This document shows, one piece after another, positions 48,503-58,480 of a DNA stretch of 64,000 bases. The position numbers and the translations under genes were made by a program. This DNA comes from Sesamum alatum (lineage: Eukaryota; Streptophyta; Magnoliopsida; Lamiales; Pedaliaceae). Within the stretch, counting starts at the first letter, position 1. Every line of letters starts with the position of its first letter. The notes under the pieces are model-generated. The model saw only the letters and a program-made list of their open reading frames with translations. It was not told where the DNA came from and made no database searches. Where the stretch lies: the NCBI GenBank assembly GCA_034509735.1, contig JACGWO010000005.1, positions 28,922,479 through 28,986,478 of the forward strand. Reading direction: 5' to 3'.

Positions 48503-48997
48503 GGATTAAATGGAATTTTTGTCTTGTATTTTTTGTATTTTGGCGTTTTAGTTATTTATCTTTCTAGGGTACTAAATAGGTGCTATAACTTTTTAATTTT
48601 TTCGCGATTTTGGTCCTTTCGTTGCCGGAGTTTGCAAGTGTTGGCCAGAAATTTTTTTAATTTGGGGCTTTTCTTCCCATTGGTCAATTTAATGGACCAA
48701 AATCACGAAAAATTAAAAGTTACAGGACTTATTTGCTACCCTAGAAATATAAAGGACTAAAATGTCAAAATATAAAAGATACAGGACGAAAATATTGTTC
48801 CATGCTAACAGGAATTGACCAATGAGAAGAAAAGCCCCAAATTAAAAAATATTCCGGCAATATTTTCAAAGTCCGGTGACTGAAGGATCAAAACTGCAAA
48901 AAATTAAAAAGTTACAGGACTTATTTGCTACCCTAGAAAGATAAAGGACTAAAATGCCAAAATACGAAAAATATGGGACGAAAAATATGTTAAACCC
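48503..48997. mobile_element. foldback Mutator-type element with 10-bp TSD
   Basis: Arms of about 190 bp start GGATTAAATGGAATTTTTG and end AAAAATATGTTAAACCC. A third, inverted arm segment lies inside (about 48,697-48,800). The flanks ATTAAAAAAA (48,493-48,502) and ATTAAACAAA (48,998-49,007) match in 9 of 10 bases. No coding sequence. Confidence 0.7.
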
Positions 48998-49378
48998 ATT
49001 AAACAAAATCCAGAATATTTAAGAAGAAAAAGGGACTACTTTTATCAGCAATACCAACAGAAATTGCATTTTTCTTCTGATAATTTATGCGTAATATATT
49101 TTTAATCCCATTGCTTATATAAAATTCACGAACTAGTCATATATATGACTTGCATAAAGAATCTTTTTTAGTCCTCCTATCAACTTTCGTTGGAAAGTAC
49201 GAGATCAATTGACTTGCACGCGATTTTTTCTGTTAATTTTCTGAACAAAAGTTGGTAGGATAACTGAAACTAAAGTTATGGAATTTTCAAAAATCACGTA
49301 CTCATTAACCAGACCAAAAATATACAGAGCTTAATTTATGCGTTAAAACAACTAAGAGGAGTTTGATTTATCTGGCAC

Positions 49379-50357
49379 CGCTTAAATGATTTTTTGTCCT
49401 GTAACTATTGGTTTTTGGACTTTTTGTCCTTTATGTTTTTAGGGTTCAGAATTGATTTTGTATCTTTTTGTGATTTCGTGATTTTGGTCCCCCGGCACCA
49501 GAAATAGCAAAATCTCACCCAAAATTAACATGTTCTCCTCACATATCTCTTTTAAATTGGAATTTTTCATGTAATTATCCCATTTTTTGCTACATGGATG
49601 AAAAAAAATATATATATTGGCGTGCTGCTCACTAAGAAAAGGAGAAAAATCATATAAGAGCCCCAACCACCACTGACCCGGGCAGTCTCCACCACCAACG
49701 CCGCCGTTGCCACCATCGTGTAGGTGCATTCGACTTACTAGACAATGGCAAGTCGATTGTGGTGGCCTCCGGTGGTGGGTGGGATGGACGGTGGGGAATC
49801 GACAAGGAAGACGAACGACGATTGGGATTTGGGCCTTAAAGTGTTTGTTGATGAAAATGTTCGCCAGGAGATGGGGGCCGGACGGTGTAGACGGCAGCCG
49901 GTGATTCGTACGGAACGCGTCAAAGGTCTGATCAACCAATGCGCGGCGGCGCTCGGTAGATCAACGGGAGCGAAGGCAAATACGGTGGGCGTGTCCGGAG
50001 ATGCACCAAAAGTTTTTCCGGCATCCGGCCAATGGCAACACACATCGATGACAGTGGAGGACTACCGGTGGTCAGTGGTGGTTGGGGCTCATATGTGGTG
50101 ATGGTTGGGCTCACATTTAATGCCACGTCAATAGTTTCGTCAATGTGGGCAAAAATGGGCCAATCCGGTAAAAGTCTCAATTTAAAAGAGGCATGTGAGG
50201 TATACATGTTAATTTCCAATGAGATTATGCTATTCCGGCACCAAAGGACCAAAATCCCAAAAACACAAAAAGATAGAAGACCAATTTTGAACCCTATAAA
50301 CATAAAGAATAAAATTCCAAAAATCAATAGTTATAGGACCAAAAGATCATTTGAGCC
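49379..50357. mobile_element. Mutator-type TIR element with GC-rich core and perfect 10-bp TSD
   Basis: The ends CGCTTAAATGATTTTTTG and GATCATTTGAGCC mirror each other, and the arms extend about 320 bp to include CCCCAACCACCACTGACC. TSD TATCTGGCAC at 49,369-49,378 and 50,358-50,367. The core (about 49,700-50,050) is much richer in G+C than its surroundings and has open frames on both strands, but no domain I recognise. Confidence 0.85.
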
Positions 50358-50367
50358 TATCTGGCAC

Positions 50368-51210
50368 ACAAGACATTTTCGTTAGGTCGTGTTTGATTAG
50401 GCTGTTTATGCTCTTAATTTTATTTTTTTTTGTATAGTTTTCAAGGACAATGATGTTTCCTTTATCTCACCTAAAAAGTTGTCCACAAAATAAAATATCA
50501 ATCAATTATCCTTTTTGAAAAAAATTCAATGTTTGATCATGTAACTATAAAATGATAGTAAGTTTAGGTTTGTTGGGATTAAATTTGATAATTACGCCCA
50601 ACAATTCTTTTTGAAAACATTGCCACGTTAAAAACAAGATTCATAAGACTTGCAAATTTATCGAATTTGACATGTGCGTGTAAGCATCAAATTCTGGTCA
50701 AACTTATAATTCCAGCTGATTTTTGTCCTTAATGGACAATTATTTTAAAATTATAGAGTTTACTTGTCGAATTGAACTCAAACAAAATTAAAATTGTCAC
50801 CCCTTACAATTACGGGATCAAAACCACAAGTTTTCCTGTGAAAAACATCAAGATATTTATATGTAGCATGAAATATTTTCAAGAAAATAATTAAAAAAGA
50901 AAAAGCAAATTTTAGTTGAGTTATTAAGAACAATTTTAATCATGCCATGATTAAATTAATTTGACAATTGAGCCCTACAATTTTCAAAGAACTGGTATAT
51001 TGTGGGCAAAGTTCACCGAAAATTAAAAATCATGCCTGAATCTAGCATGTACCCCTCATATGAGATCCAAATTCAGACCGAATAGCATTTTTTGATGATT
51101 TTTGTCTTTAATGTGCCATTTTTTTAAGAAAAAAATTGCATGCAATCACCCTGTGATATAAAAAATTAAGCAAATTACCCCCTATAAAAAAATATTATCA
51201 AATTACCCCC
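50368..51210. other. intergenic, nothing recognised
   Basis: AT-rich, with phrases such as CAAATTACCCCCTTA near the end that resemble TIR-element arms. No gene. Confidence 0.45.
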
Positions 51211-51367
51211 TTAGAAGAGGTGGTGTATTACACACGCCCTTTGTGCGATTTTGATTGATTTTGAAGAATAAAATATTAATTTATACATAACTATATAATA
51301 ATAATAATGATCTATAATAAATATATAGTGTATAATATAATATATATCTTTTATTTAAAAAAAATTA
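51211..51367. repeat. repeat R1, copy 2, left part
   Basis: Matches 2688 to about 2825 (GAAGAGGTGGTGTATTACAC...CTTTTATTTAAAAAAA), then is interrupted by the MULE. Confidence 0.8.
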
Positions 51368-52155
51368 GGATACATTGCAAAAAACCCCCTTGTGTTTTCG
51401 TAAACCTGTAGAAAACCCCCCTGTGTTATTTTTATATGCACAAAAACCCCTGTGTTATTGAAAATAAAACTCACGTGCCCTTTCCGTTAGTTAAAGTTAA
51501 CGGCACCAATTTTTCGCCAAATTTTCTGTTTTACCCTTTAGGGTTAAGTCAGCCAAAACCCTTGACTTCAACCCCCTTTCACTTCGAGTTTTACCAGAGA
51601 GCTAGAGAGAGAGAGAGTTAGGGCGATTCTGAGAAAAGGAAACGGGGGGAAACTAGGGTTTTTACTGTAGAGTGAAAGTGAAGGAGCAGGGAGTAGGGAG
51701 CAGGGACCACATCAGAGGTCCCCCATTTCGAAGCTTGAGGTATGTCTTTTTACCCCTCTTTTTCCCCATGGTCCCCCATGTATGTATTTGTAACAGACAC
51801 AAACCCCCACCCCCATGTATGTATTCGTCCCAGACCCACCACACATTATTTTATGTGTTTATGTAATTATTCAGTGTTTTTATGTCTCTGTGATATATTT
51901 GTAATATATTTAGTGTCCCAGATTTCCTATCCCCTTTAATGCTTTTACTGTCCCAGATCCCCTATTCCCTTTACTGTAAGCAATATTTTATTGTGAATTG
52001 TTGTTGCATTTACTGACATTTTCTATGTGTTTGGGTATTATTGTATTGGAATTGTTACGGAACACATTGTCCCAAATTCCCCTTCCCTTTTTGTATAATT
52101 GTTACTCAGTAGGGATAGTATTTAATAATGTTGGTATTGCTTTAACTTTTGCAGA

Positions 52156-55100
52156 CATGGTGTTGGGGGATTATGCTAATTTTTATGTTTGGTTGGGGGG
52201 TTCTGTAGAATGGGTCCCAGTTGTTAGGTATGTTGGGGGTATTAAAGTATGGTATCCTATTGTGGATAAGGAGAGGTTGTTTTATAATGACTTGGTTGAA
52301 ATGTACACAAAAGCAGGGGGAAAGGGGTGTAACATAGCTATATATTACTCACCACTTGGACATACTTTAGACAGTGGCATTAAAATATTTGAAGGGGATG
52401 GGGTATTAGGGATCTAATAAGAGATTACAAGGGTTTAAATGTAATTTCAATTTACATAAAAGAAAAGCCTGGTCCTATTCTTGCTATGGATGAACAAGGT
52501 AACATATTACAAAATGATGAACAATTGCCTCAATTGGAAGCTGATTTTAATCAACAGGGTATTGGGGAGTGTGAGGAGACTGAAATCAAGGATGAGGGGA
52601 ATGAAAACAGGGATGAAGATGTTGGGGAGAGGGAGGAGCCTGAAATCAGGGATGAGGGTGTTGAGAAGAGGGAGGAGCCTGAAATCAAGGATGAGGGTGT
52701 TGGGGAGAGGGAGGAGTCTGAAAATAGGGAGGGGACTGAAAACAGGGAGGAAGGTGTTGGAGAGAGGGAGGAGACTGAAAATAGGGAGGGGAATGAAAAC
52801 AGGGATAAGGGTGTTGGGGATGATGAGGGGAATGAAAACATGGATGAGAGTGTTGGGGACAGTGAGGAGGATGGGGGTCAGAGTGATAGTGATGCCTCAG
52901 AGTGTCCTTCATGGATGCTGGAGGACTTGGAGGGGCCAATGGATGATGACATTTTTGTGAACAGACCAGCTGATCATGCGAGGCAATTGCTAAAAGCAAT
53001 TAAAAAACTCCTAAAAGAAAAAAGACAAAAGAAAAGAGCTGAAAAAGAACAGAATTCAGGGGTAAGGGAAATGGATAATGAAGAGGGCTGGTTCAGTGAT
53101 GTGGAGGGTAAGGATGACTTACATTCTCTAAAGGGTTTTGATGATGAGAATGTTGATCATCCTGTTTGGACTGAAAATTTTAATTTGGATAACAATGACC
53201 TCAGTGTTGGAATGCAATTTCCTATCAGAGAAAAATACAGAGAGGTCTTAAGGGATTGGGCTGTTAGGAGAGGTTGGGATTTGACATTTATTAAAAATGA
53301 GAAGACCAAAATAACTGTTGTGTGCAAGAATGGGTGTGAATGGAGAATTCATGCTTCTCCAATAATGAAGACCACAACCTTTCAAATAAAATCAATTAAG
53401 GGAAGGCATACATGTGCTCATAGAACTCAAAACAAACAAGCAAATTACAAGTACATTGGGAAGAGACTGGAGCAATTTGTAAGAGATAATCCTTCTGAGG
53501 GGTTGGGGTCTTTAAAAAACAAGATAAGAAGAGAAATTCAAGTTGATGTGAGTTTGCATAAAGTATACAGGGCAAAAAGATATGCATTTGATCTAATGAA
53601 AGGGGATATAAAACAACAATATAACAAGTTGTATGATTATTGTGCCACTGTCTGTAAGTATAACCCCTCTAGCTCAATGATACTGAAGGTTGATTGAGAC
53701 TTAAATCCCCCAGTGCTGCAGAGAATGTATGTATGCTTTAGTGGTTTGAGGGATGGGTTCTTAGATGGTTGTAGACCATTTATTGGGCTTGATGGATGTT
53801 TCTTGAAAGGTTTATACAAGGGTCAAATGTTGGCTGCCATAGGGAGGGATGGTAATGATAACATATATCCAATTGCAATGGCATTTGTTGAAGTTGAAAA
53901 GTATGACACTTGGGAAAATGGTTTTTGAATTTGCTATTTAGGGATATTGGGAGTCATGATCAAAGGGGCTGGGTGTTTATTTCTGACAGGCAAAAGGGGT
54001 TAATGGAGGCTGTCACACAATTGGCACCTGATACTGAACATAGGTTCTGTCTTAGACATATGTATAACAATTTCAAATCAAAATTCAAGGGGCAGCAATT
54101 GAAAAAATTGTTCTGGAAGGCCGCATCTACTTATAATGTTAAAGACCAGTTGAGAATAATGAAAGAGATAGAGAGGGTTAATCCAAAAAGGGGGCAGGAT
54201 CAAACAACATTTGAATGGTTGTCTGAAATCCCATCCCATCATTGGGCATGATGTTTTTTTCCTTCTCGGTCAAAATGTGATGTGGTTGTGAATAATATGA
54301 GTGAATCTTTTAATGATTACATCCTTGAAGCAAGAGAGTTGCCAATAATAGAGATGTTTGAATGGATTAGAAAGAAATGTATGACAAGAATTCAAACAAA
54401 AAGAGAGGGGATGGAAAGATACAATGGGGATGTGTGTCCAAATATAATGAGAAAGATTAAAAAACAGAGATGTGAAAGCAGGAACTGTTTTCCTAGTTGG
54501 GGAGGGGAGGATAAATTTGAGGTTATGCACCACATGCAAAACCACATTGTATACCTCAATGACAGACATTGCTGCCATAGACTACCATAGACAGAGTGTG
54601 GAGTCATTTGTAGATGCATACTTGAAGAAGGATGTATACCTCAGAGTGTACAGTCATATGATAAACCCAGTCCTAGGGATGCATGAGTTTGAAGAATCCC
54701 CATTAGGACAAGTTGACCTACCACATGTAAAACCAAGAGCTGGCAGGCCTAAGAAAGAAAGAAGAAGAGATGCAAATGACATTAGAGAACCAGCAGTCGT
54801 ATCAAGGAAGGGTCTGACTGACACATGCAGCAAATGTTTGGGACAAGGCCATAATAAGAGAAAATGTCCAAATCCTCCTCATCAAAATTCAAACTTCAGA
54901 TAGGTATTTGTTTTAACTTTATTCTTTATTTGTTCTGACTTATAAAGTGATCATTTTTTGATAATATTTTTCTGTCCCATGTGCAGGAGGCTGAGGATAC
55001 TTATATCCCAAGTGCATCAAATGCAACAGAGAGTGTTCATGTTTCAGATGAGGTAAAGAATAATTCATGTTTTAGACAGTTAATGTATGCTAGTATGTAC

Positions 55101-55757
55101 TAAGTTTGTTTGTTGTTTTGCAGATGCCAACACAATAATCAAGCATACCTGCATCAGAATCTGCATCCCAAAATATGGCAGAATTCAGGCCATCCGTTCA
55201 GCAAAATATGCCTCAACAAAGGCCATCTGTTCAGCAAACTATGCCCCAACAAAGGCCCCAAAATGTGCCTGCACAACACCCCATCCCAAGACCTACTTTC
55301 AGGCCATTTCAGGTATGTGAAGTATTACAATACTAATAGTTTTTAACTCTTTCTATTGAATAGCTTACCTGAATTCTTGTTGTTTGTTTACAGGTGCCTC
55401 AACCAGTTGCACCTCAAGCAAGTGTTTCAAGTATTGTTAGGCCCCCACAGATACTTGTATTTTGTGTTTTCTATCAATTGTATTTTATGTTTTCTGTCAA
55501 TTGACAATTATGAACAATCTTTCCAACCATAGGTCCATACAAAAGGTATAAGGAAACAACAAGCTCCTACTTCACTCTCAAGTAGGCTTCAAAAGAGGAA
55601 GAATGACTCCAACCAAAATGCATTCAAGAGACAATGTTGCCCATCAACAAGGCAGTCCATATCATCAGTGCTCAAAGGAGTTTCAGATTCATATAGGCCA
55701 AGACCAAGGGGAACATCAAGCACATCTACACAGTCACATTCACAAAGAAAGTGATTG
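52156..55757 (+). pseudogene. MURA-type MULE transposase, decayed
   Basis: Start: ATG 52,156 just after an acceptor (tttgcag|ac). Order: N-terminal module VRYVGGIKVWYPIVDKE; acidic repeats; MuDR DNA-binding domain (GMQFPIREKYREVLRDWAVR, VCKNGCEWRIHAS, KGRHTC); transposase core with FIGLDGCFLKGLYKGQMLAA (first Asp), WVFISDRQKGL (second Asp), HRFCLRHMYNNFK and NNMSESFNDYI (Glu); a damaged SWIM region; and a zinc knuckle CSKCLGQGHNKRKC (to 54,903). Gln/Pro-rich downstream exons can be read to about 55,757 (VHTKGIRKQQAP, RLQKRKNDSNQN). Breaks: frame change near 52,400, TGA 53,695, frame change near 53,920, TGA about 54,249 where HWAR is usual, and frame change near 54,550. All three DDE acidic residues remain readable, so decay is by point changes. 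Confidence 0.88.
52555..52870 (+). repeat. acidic coding minisatellite in the MULE transposase
   Basis: Units of about 42-48 bp containing GGGAGGAGCCTGAAATCA and GGATGAGGGTGTTGGG encode repeats like EREEPEIKDEGVG. The repeats stay in frame and link the N-terminal module to the DNA-binding domain. Confidence 0.8.
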
Positions 55758-56027
55758 TAATACTTGGCTTTTAGAGTCTGCATGGCTTTTTGTACATACA
55801 CTATAATACTTGATTTTGTTAAATTTGATGTTTTGTGCACAAGTAGGTTTTGGTTGAATAATGGCCTTTTGTGCACACACTAATACTTGGTTTTGTTGAA
55901 TTTGATGTGTTGTGCACACAATGGTTTTTTGTTGATTGATTGTCTTTTGTAAATACAGTATAATGCTTACTTTATCTTAAAAGCCAAATAACTTGATTAA
56001 ACTTCAAAGTACAACAATTACAAAGTA

Positions 56028-56438
56028 CTATTTTAATACTACAACAACCAACAAAAGAAACACTGCTACAAATAATCCTTTTATGAATCCTTGATTTGCC
56101 TCCAACTGTTTCATTTTAGATGTTAACTCTTGGCAAATAGATATCAATTCTATGTAGTTATCTTCAGGTTTCGCCTTGTTCGATTCAACCTCTTCTTCAC
56201 TTTCTGGCATTTCGAAAGACATAGAATGAAAATCTTTGCCGGAGACACTAACAGGTACCAACCAACAGAAAAAATTACACTGATTTGTTCTGCAGTTGCA
56301 AAACAATTTTCCTTCTGTCTCTTTTGTTGAACCAACAACCCGGATGGCCGCAACTCTTTGGCAATAACACTTAGGGTTCTTGTATCTCAAATCAAGAATC
56401 TCATTTCTCTTTTTTGATGTCGATTTTGAAGTAGACAT
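56028..56438 (-). CDS. GRF-type zinc-finger, coiled-coil, membrane-anchored protein (MULE accessory gene)
   Basis: An intact 136-codon ORF. Residues 24-59 carry CxC (24, 26), EGKLFCNC (42-49) and CNFFCW (54-59), the GRF zinc-finger pattern of small plant proteins. Residues 76-95 are acidic, 95-116 could form a coiled coil, and 119-135 are a strongly hydrophobic segment, probably a C-terminal membrane anchor. GRF domains are linked to nucleic-acid binding; the role of this anchored form is not known to me. The gene lies inside the MULE, converging on the transposase gene as mudrB does on mudrA in maize MuDR, though it is not recognisably MURB. The ATG follows a likely 5'-UTR intron (donor tag|gtaaaa at 56,551, acceptor cattcag at 56,440). 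It is the only intact gene of the element. Confidence 0.75.
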   Translation of the reverse strand: MSTSKSTSKKRNEILDLRYKNPKCYCQRVAAIRVVGSTKETEGKLFCNCRTNQCNFFCWLVPVSVSGKDFHSMSFEMPESEEEVESNKAKPEDNYIELISICQELTSKMKQLEANQGFIKGLFVAVFLLLVVVVLK

Positions 56439-56617
56439 TCTGAATGAAATAGCAAAAAAAAAAAAAAAAAAAAAAAGAACCAGTTAATAATAATGTAATA
56501 ATAAAATAATTTAATAAAAAATTATTACGAAAATTGCATTTTTTTTTTTACCTATTTTAGAAGCCCTTGTTGCTGAAAAAAACCCCTTGTTACAAAATGT
56601 TGGAAGGAAGAGTGTGG

Positions 56618-56640
56618 GAAGGCCTTATATATTAAAGGCA
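56618..56640 (-). promoter_or_regulatory. TATA box of the MULE accessory gene
   Basis: Minus strand TTTAATATATAAGGCC lies about 190 bp before the ATG and about 70 bp before the putative 5'-UTR intron, between the right TIR and the gene. By position the promoter is internal to the element. Confidence 0.45.
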
Positions 56641-56865
56641 TGGGCAAAATGGACATTTATCACTCAAAATTTAGGGGAAAAAACGTGAAAATTTATGGCC
56701 CAGTCGCATATCATGGGCGTGTGAAGCATGCACAGTTAATTATTAACGGCTAGGGGTTTTCGCGCAGGATTTAATATAACACATGGGGTTTTTTGCAGAT
56801 AAAAATAACACAGGGGATTTCGTGCATTTTTGGGAAAACACAGGGGGGTGTTATGGAATATATCC

Positions 56866-57303
56866 AAAAATTTATCCACCCTCTTCCCCATCGGCAGCAG
56901 CTCCGAAAACCTGTCCCTTATTCCTGTCACTCCCCCTTCGCCCATCGCAGACCCCACTTTCCCTATCCTCCTTTCCCTTACTTTTCCCCATCGCAACCCC
57001 CACTTTCTCCCTCTTCCTTTCCCCTACTTTTTTCCTATCACACCCTCCATTTTCCCCCTCTTCTCTTCCCCACTTTCCTTGGTCCCCGCACCTCCACCTC
57101 CACCACCTCTCTGTCACAAAACAACATCAATGAAGAAATCGAGAACTACCAGATTAAGAGGGGAGGAACTATGCGCTGATTGAAAATTCCTTATACCTCC
57201 ACCACCCCTCTGACCCGTACACCTCCTGTGCTCATGGTCGCCGTCGTCAGCGCCCCTCCAGTTGCCGTTGCCATTACTGCCGCTTCGCCTCCATCTCCCG
57301 TTC

Positions 57304-57342
<39 letters not shown>

Positions 57343-57370
57343 ATTGCAATTATATATGTAAATATATTAA
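56866..57370. repeat. repeat R1, copy 2, right part
   Basis: Resumes at TTATCCACCCTC and follows copy 1 through the pyrimidine-rich core and GAGGAACTATGCG to (CT)n(TA)n and AATTGCAATTATATATG. Confidence 0.8.
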
Positions 57371-58480
57371 ATGATATGAGCTGAAAGAGCTCGTTCTTGG
57401 GCTTGAGCGGGTGGACCTCAATTTTTTCCAAGTTATGAAAAGGGGACCTGCAAAAAAACATTAGCATTCCGACGCTCAAGTCAGTTAACAGTTGTAAAAG
57501 AATAAACGTAAATAAAGCTAAGAGACTGTAAAATCTCATGAGTAAAGAGCATAAAATAAGCTTAGTGCGAGTGTGAAAGCATAAATTCGTGTGTTTAAGG
57601 TGCTAAAAAAACGTTACTTCAACCAACCAAGTAGGCTAGTATTTATTGGAGAAGAGCCACAGCTAGGAAGGACTCTTCACCATTATGGACTCTGGAAGGA
57701 CCGAGTACTAGCCTTCCTAGACTTCTGCAACCTTTGGACTCCTTCAAAGTGGGGAGTCGATTGGAGTGGTCTTCTACGACTAAGGATAAGGGGTAGCCCT
57801 AGTCAACCCTTATCCATTCTTGGTGAGTCAGGGCCTCCGACTTGGGCTTCCTTGGTGGGTTTTCTCCTAGGCTTGGGTTTTTCTCCTTGGGCCTCCTTGA
57901 TGGGGCTTTCTCCTGGGCCTAGGCCGAAGTCCTTTCATGTTGGGGGTAGGCCTGGTCAGTCCCTCTTTGGGCTGGGCTAGGCTGGTGCCCTGCATAGGCG
58001 TCCTCCTGGAGATAGGTGAGCCTCTGTGTGGGGCTCCCACACCCTTCCTTGGGTTCTTGTATGTCTACTTGGTCTTTTGGGCTGGCCTTTTTATCATGTA
58101 TCAATCAGTTCCCCCTACTCTGAGAGGGAGGGTTCGCTACCATAACCACTCAGAGTAGAGGCCTTCTGGGGCCAACGAGGAAGGTCCGACCCTCTTTCCT
58201 GCTTGTTGGGCTCCAGACGCGCTTCCTTCCTGGGTACAGGAAGCGGAACAGTCATCTGGGGATATGGGCATCTGGCATCACGCCTGTCATGATGGCTGGG
58301 GGCTGTCTTTATGGTAGGCTAGCCTATAGGCCTGTGCAGAGGCTACGCGCATGAAGGCCACGCGCCCTGCCTGGAGGACAGTTATCGTTAACTGTCCGAG
58401 TTGGTTACTTTCTGGCTTGGTAACCGCCCAATAGGAGGCGGTTTTCTGCACGATCTTCAGGTAACTGCATCTTCCACCAT
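57371..58480 (-). mobile_element. probable 3' UTR/LTR region of the Tat-like element
   Basis: GC-richer, non-coding, with repeated GGGCTTTCTCCTGGGCCT-like phrases at 57,840-57,960. In the minus-strand element this is where the 3' LTR is expected, but I could not fix LTR ends. Confidence 0.4.

Larger units (their letters stand above)
51368..56865 (+). mobile_element. Mutator-like element (MULE), 5,498 bp, complete ends
   Basis: The left TIR starts GGATACATTGCAAAAAACCC. The right end, read inward, starts GGATATATTCCATAACACCC, and both continue with CCTGTGTTATTTTTAT-type phrases over about 90 bp. The 9-bp TSD is AAAAAATTA (51,359-51,367) and AAAAATTTA (56,866-56,874), one mismatch. The insertion splits R1, whose uninterrupted form is at 2688-3296. 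It carries a plus-strand transposase and a convergent minus-strand GRF zinc-finger gene. Confidence 0.9.

Noticed and set aside
48524..48760. 78-codon hydrophobic ORF
   Set aside because: It lies entirely within the arms of a foldback element.
52551..52999. Ser/Pro-rich ORFs opposite the MULE transposase
   Set aside because: These are shadows of the in-frame acidic minisatellite on the other strand.
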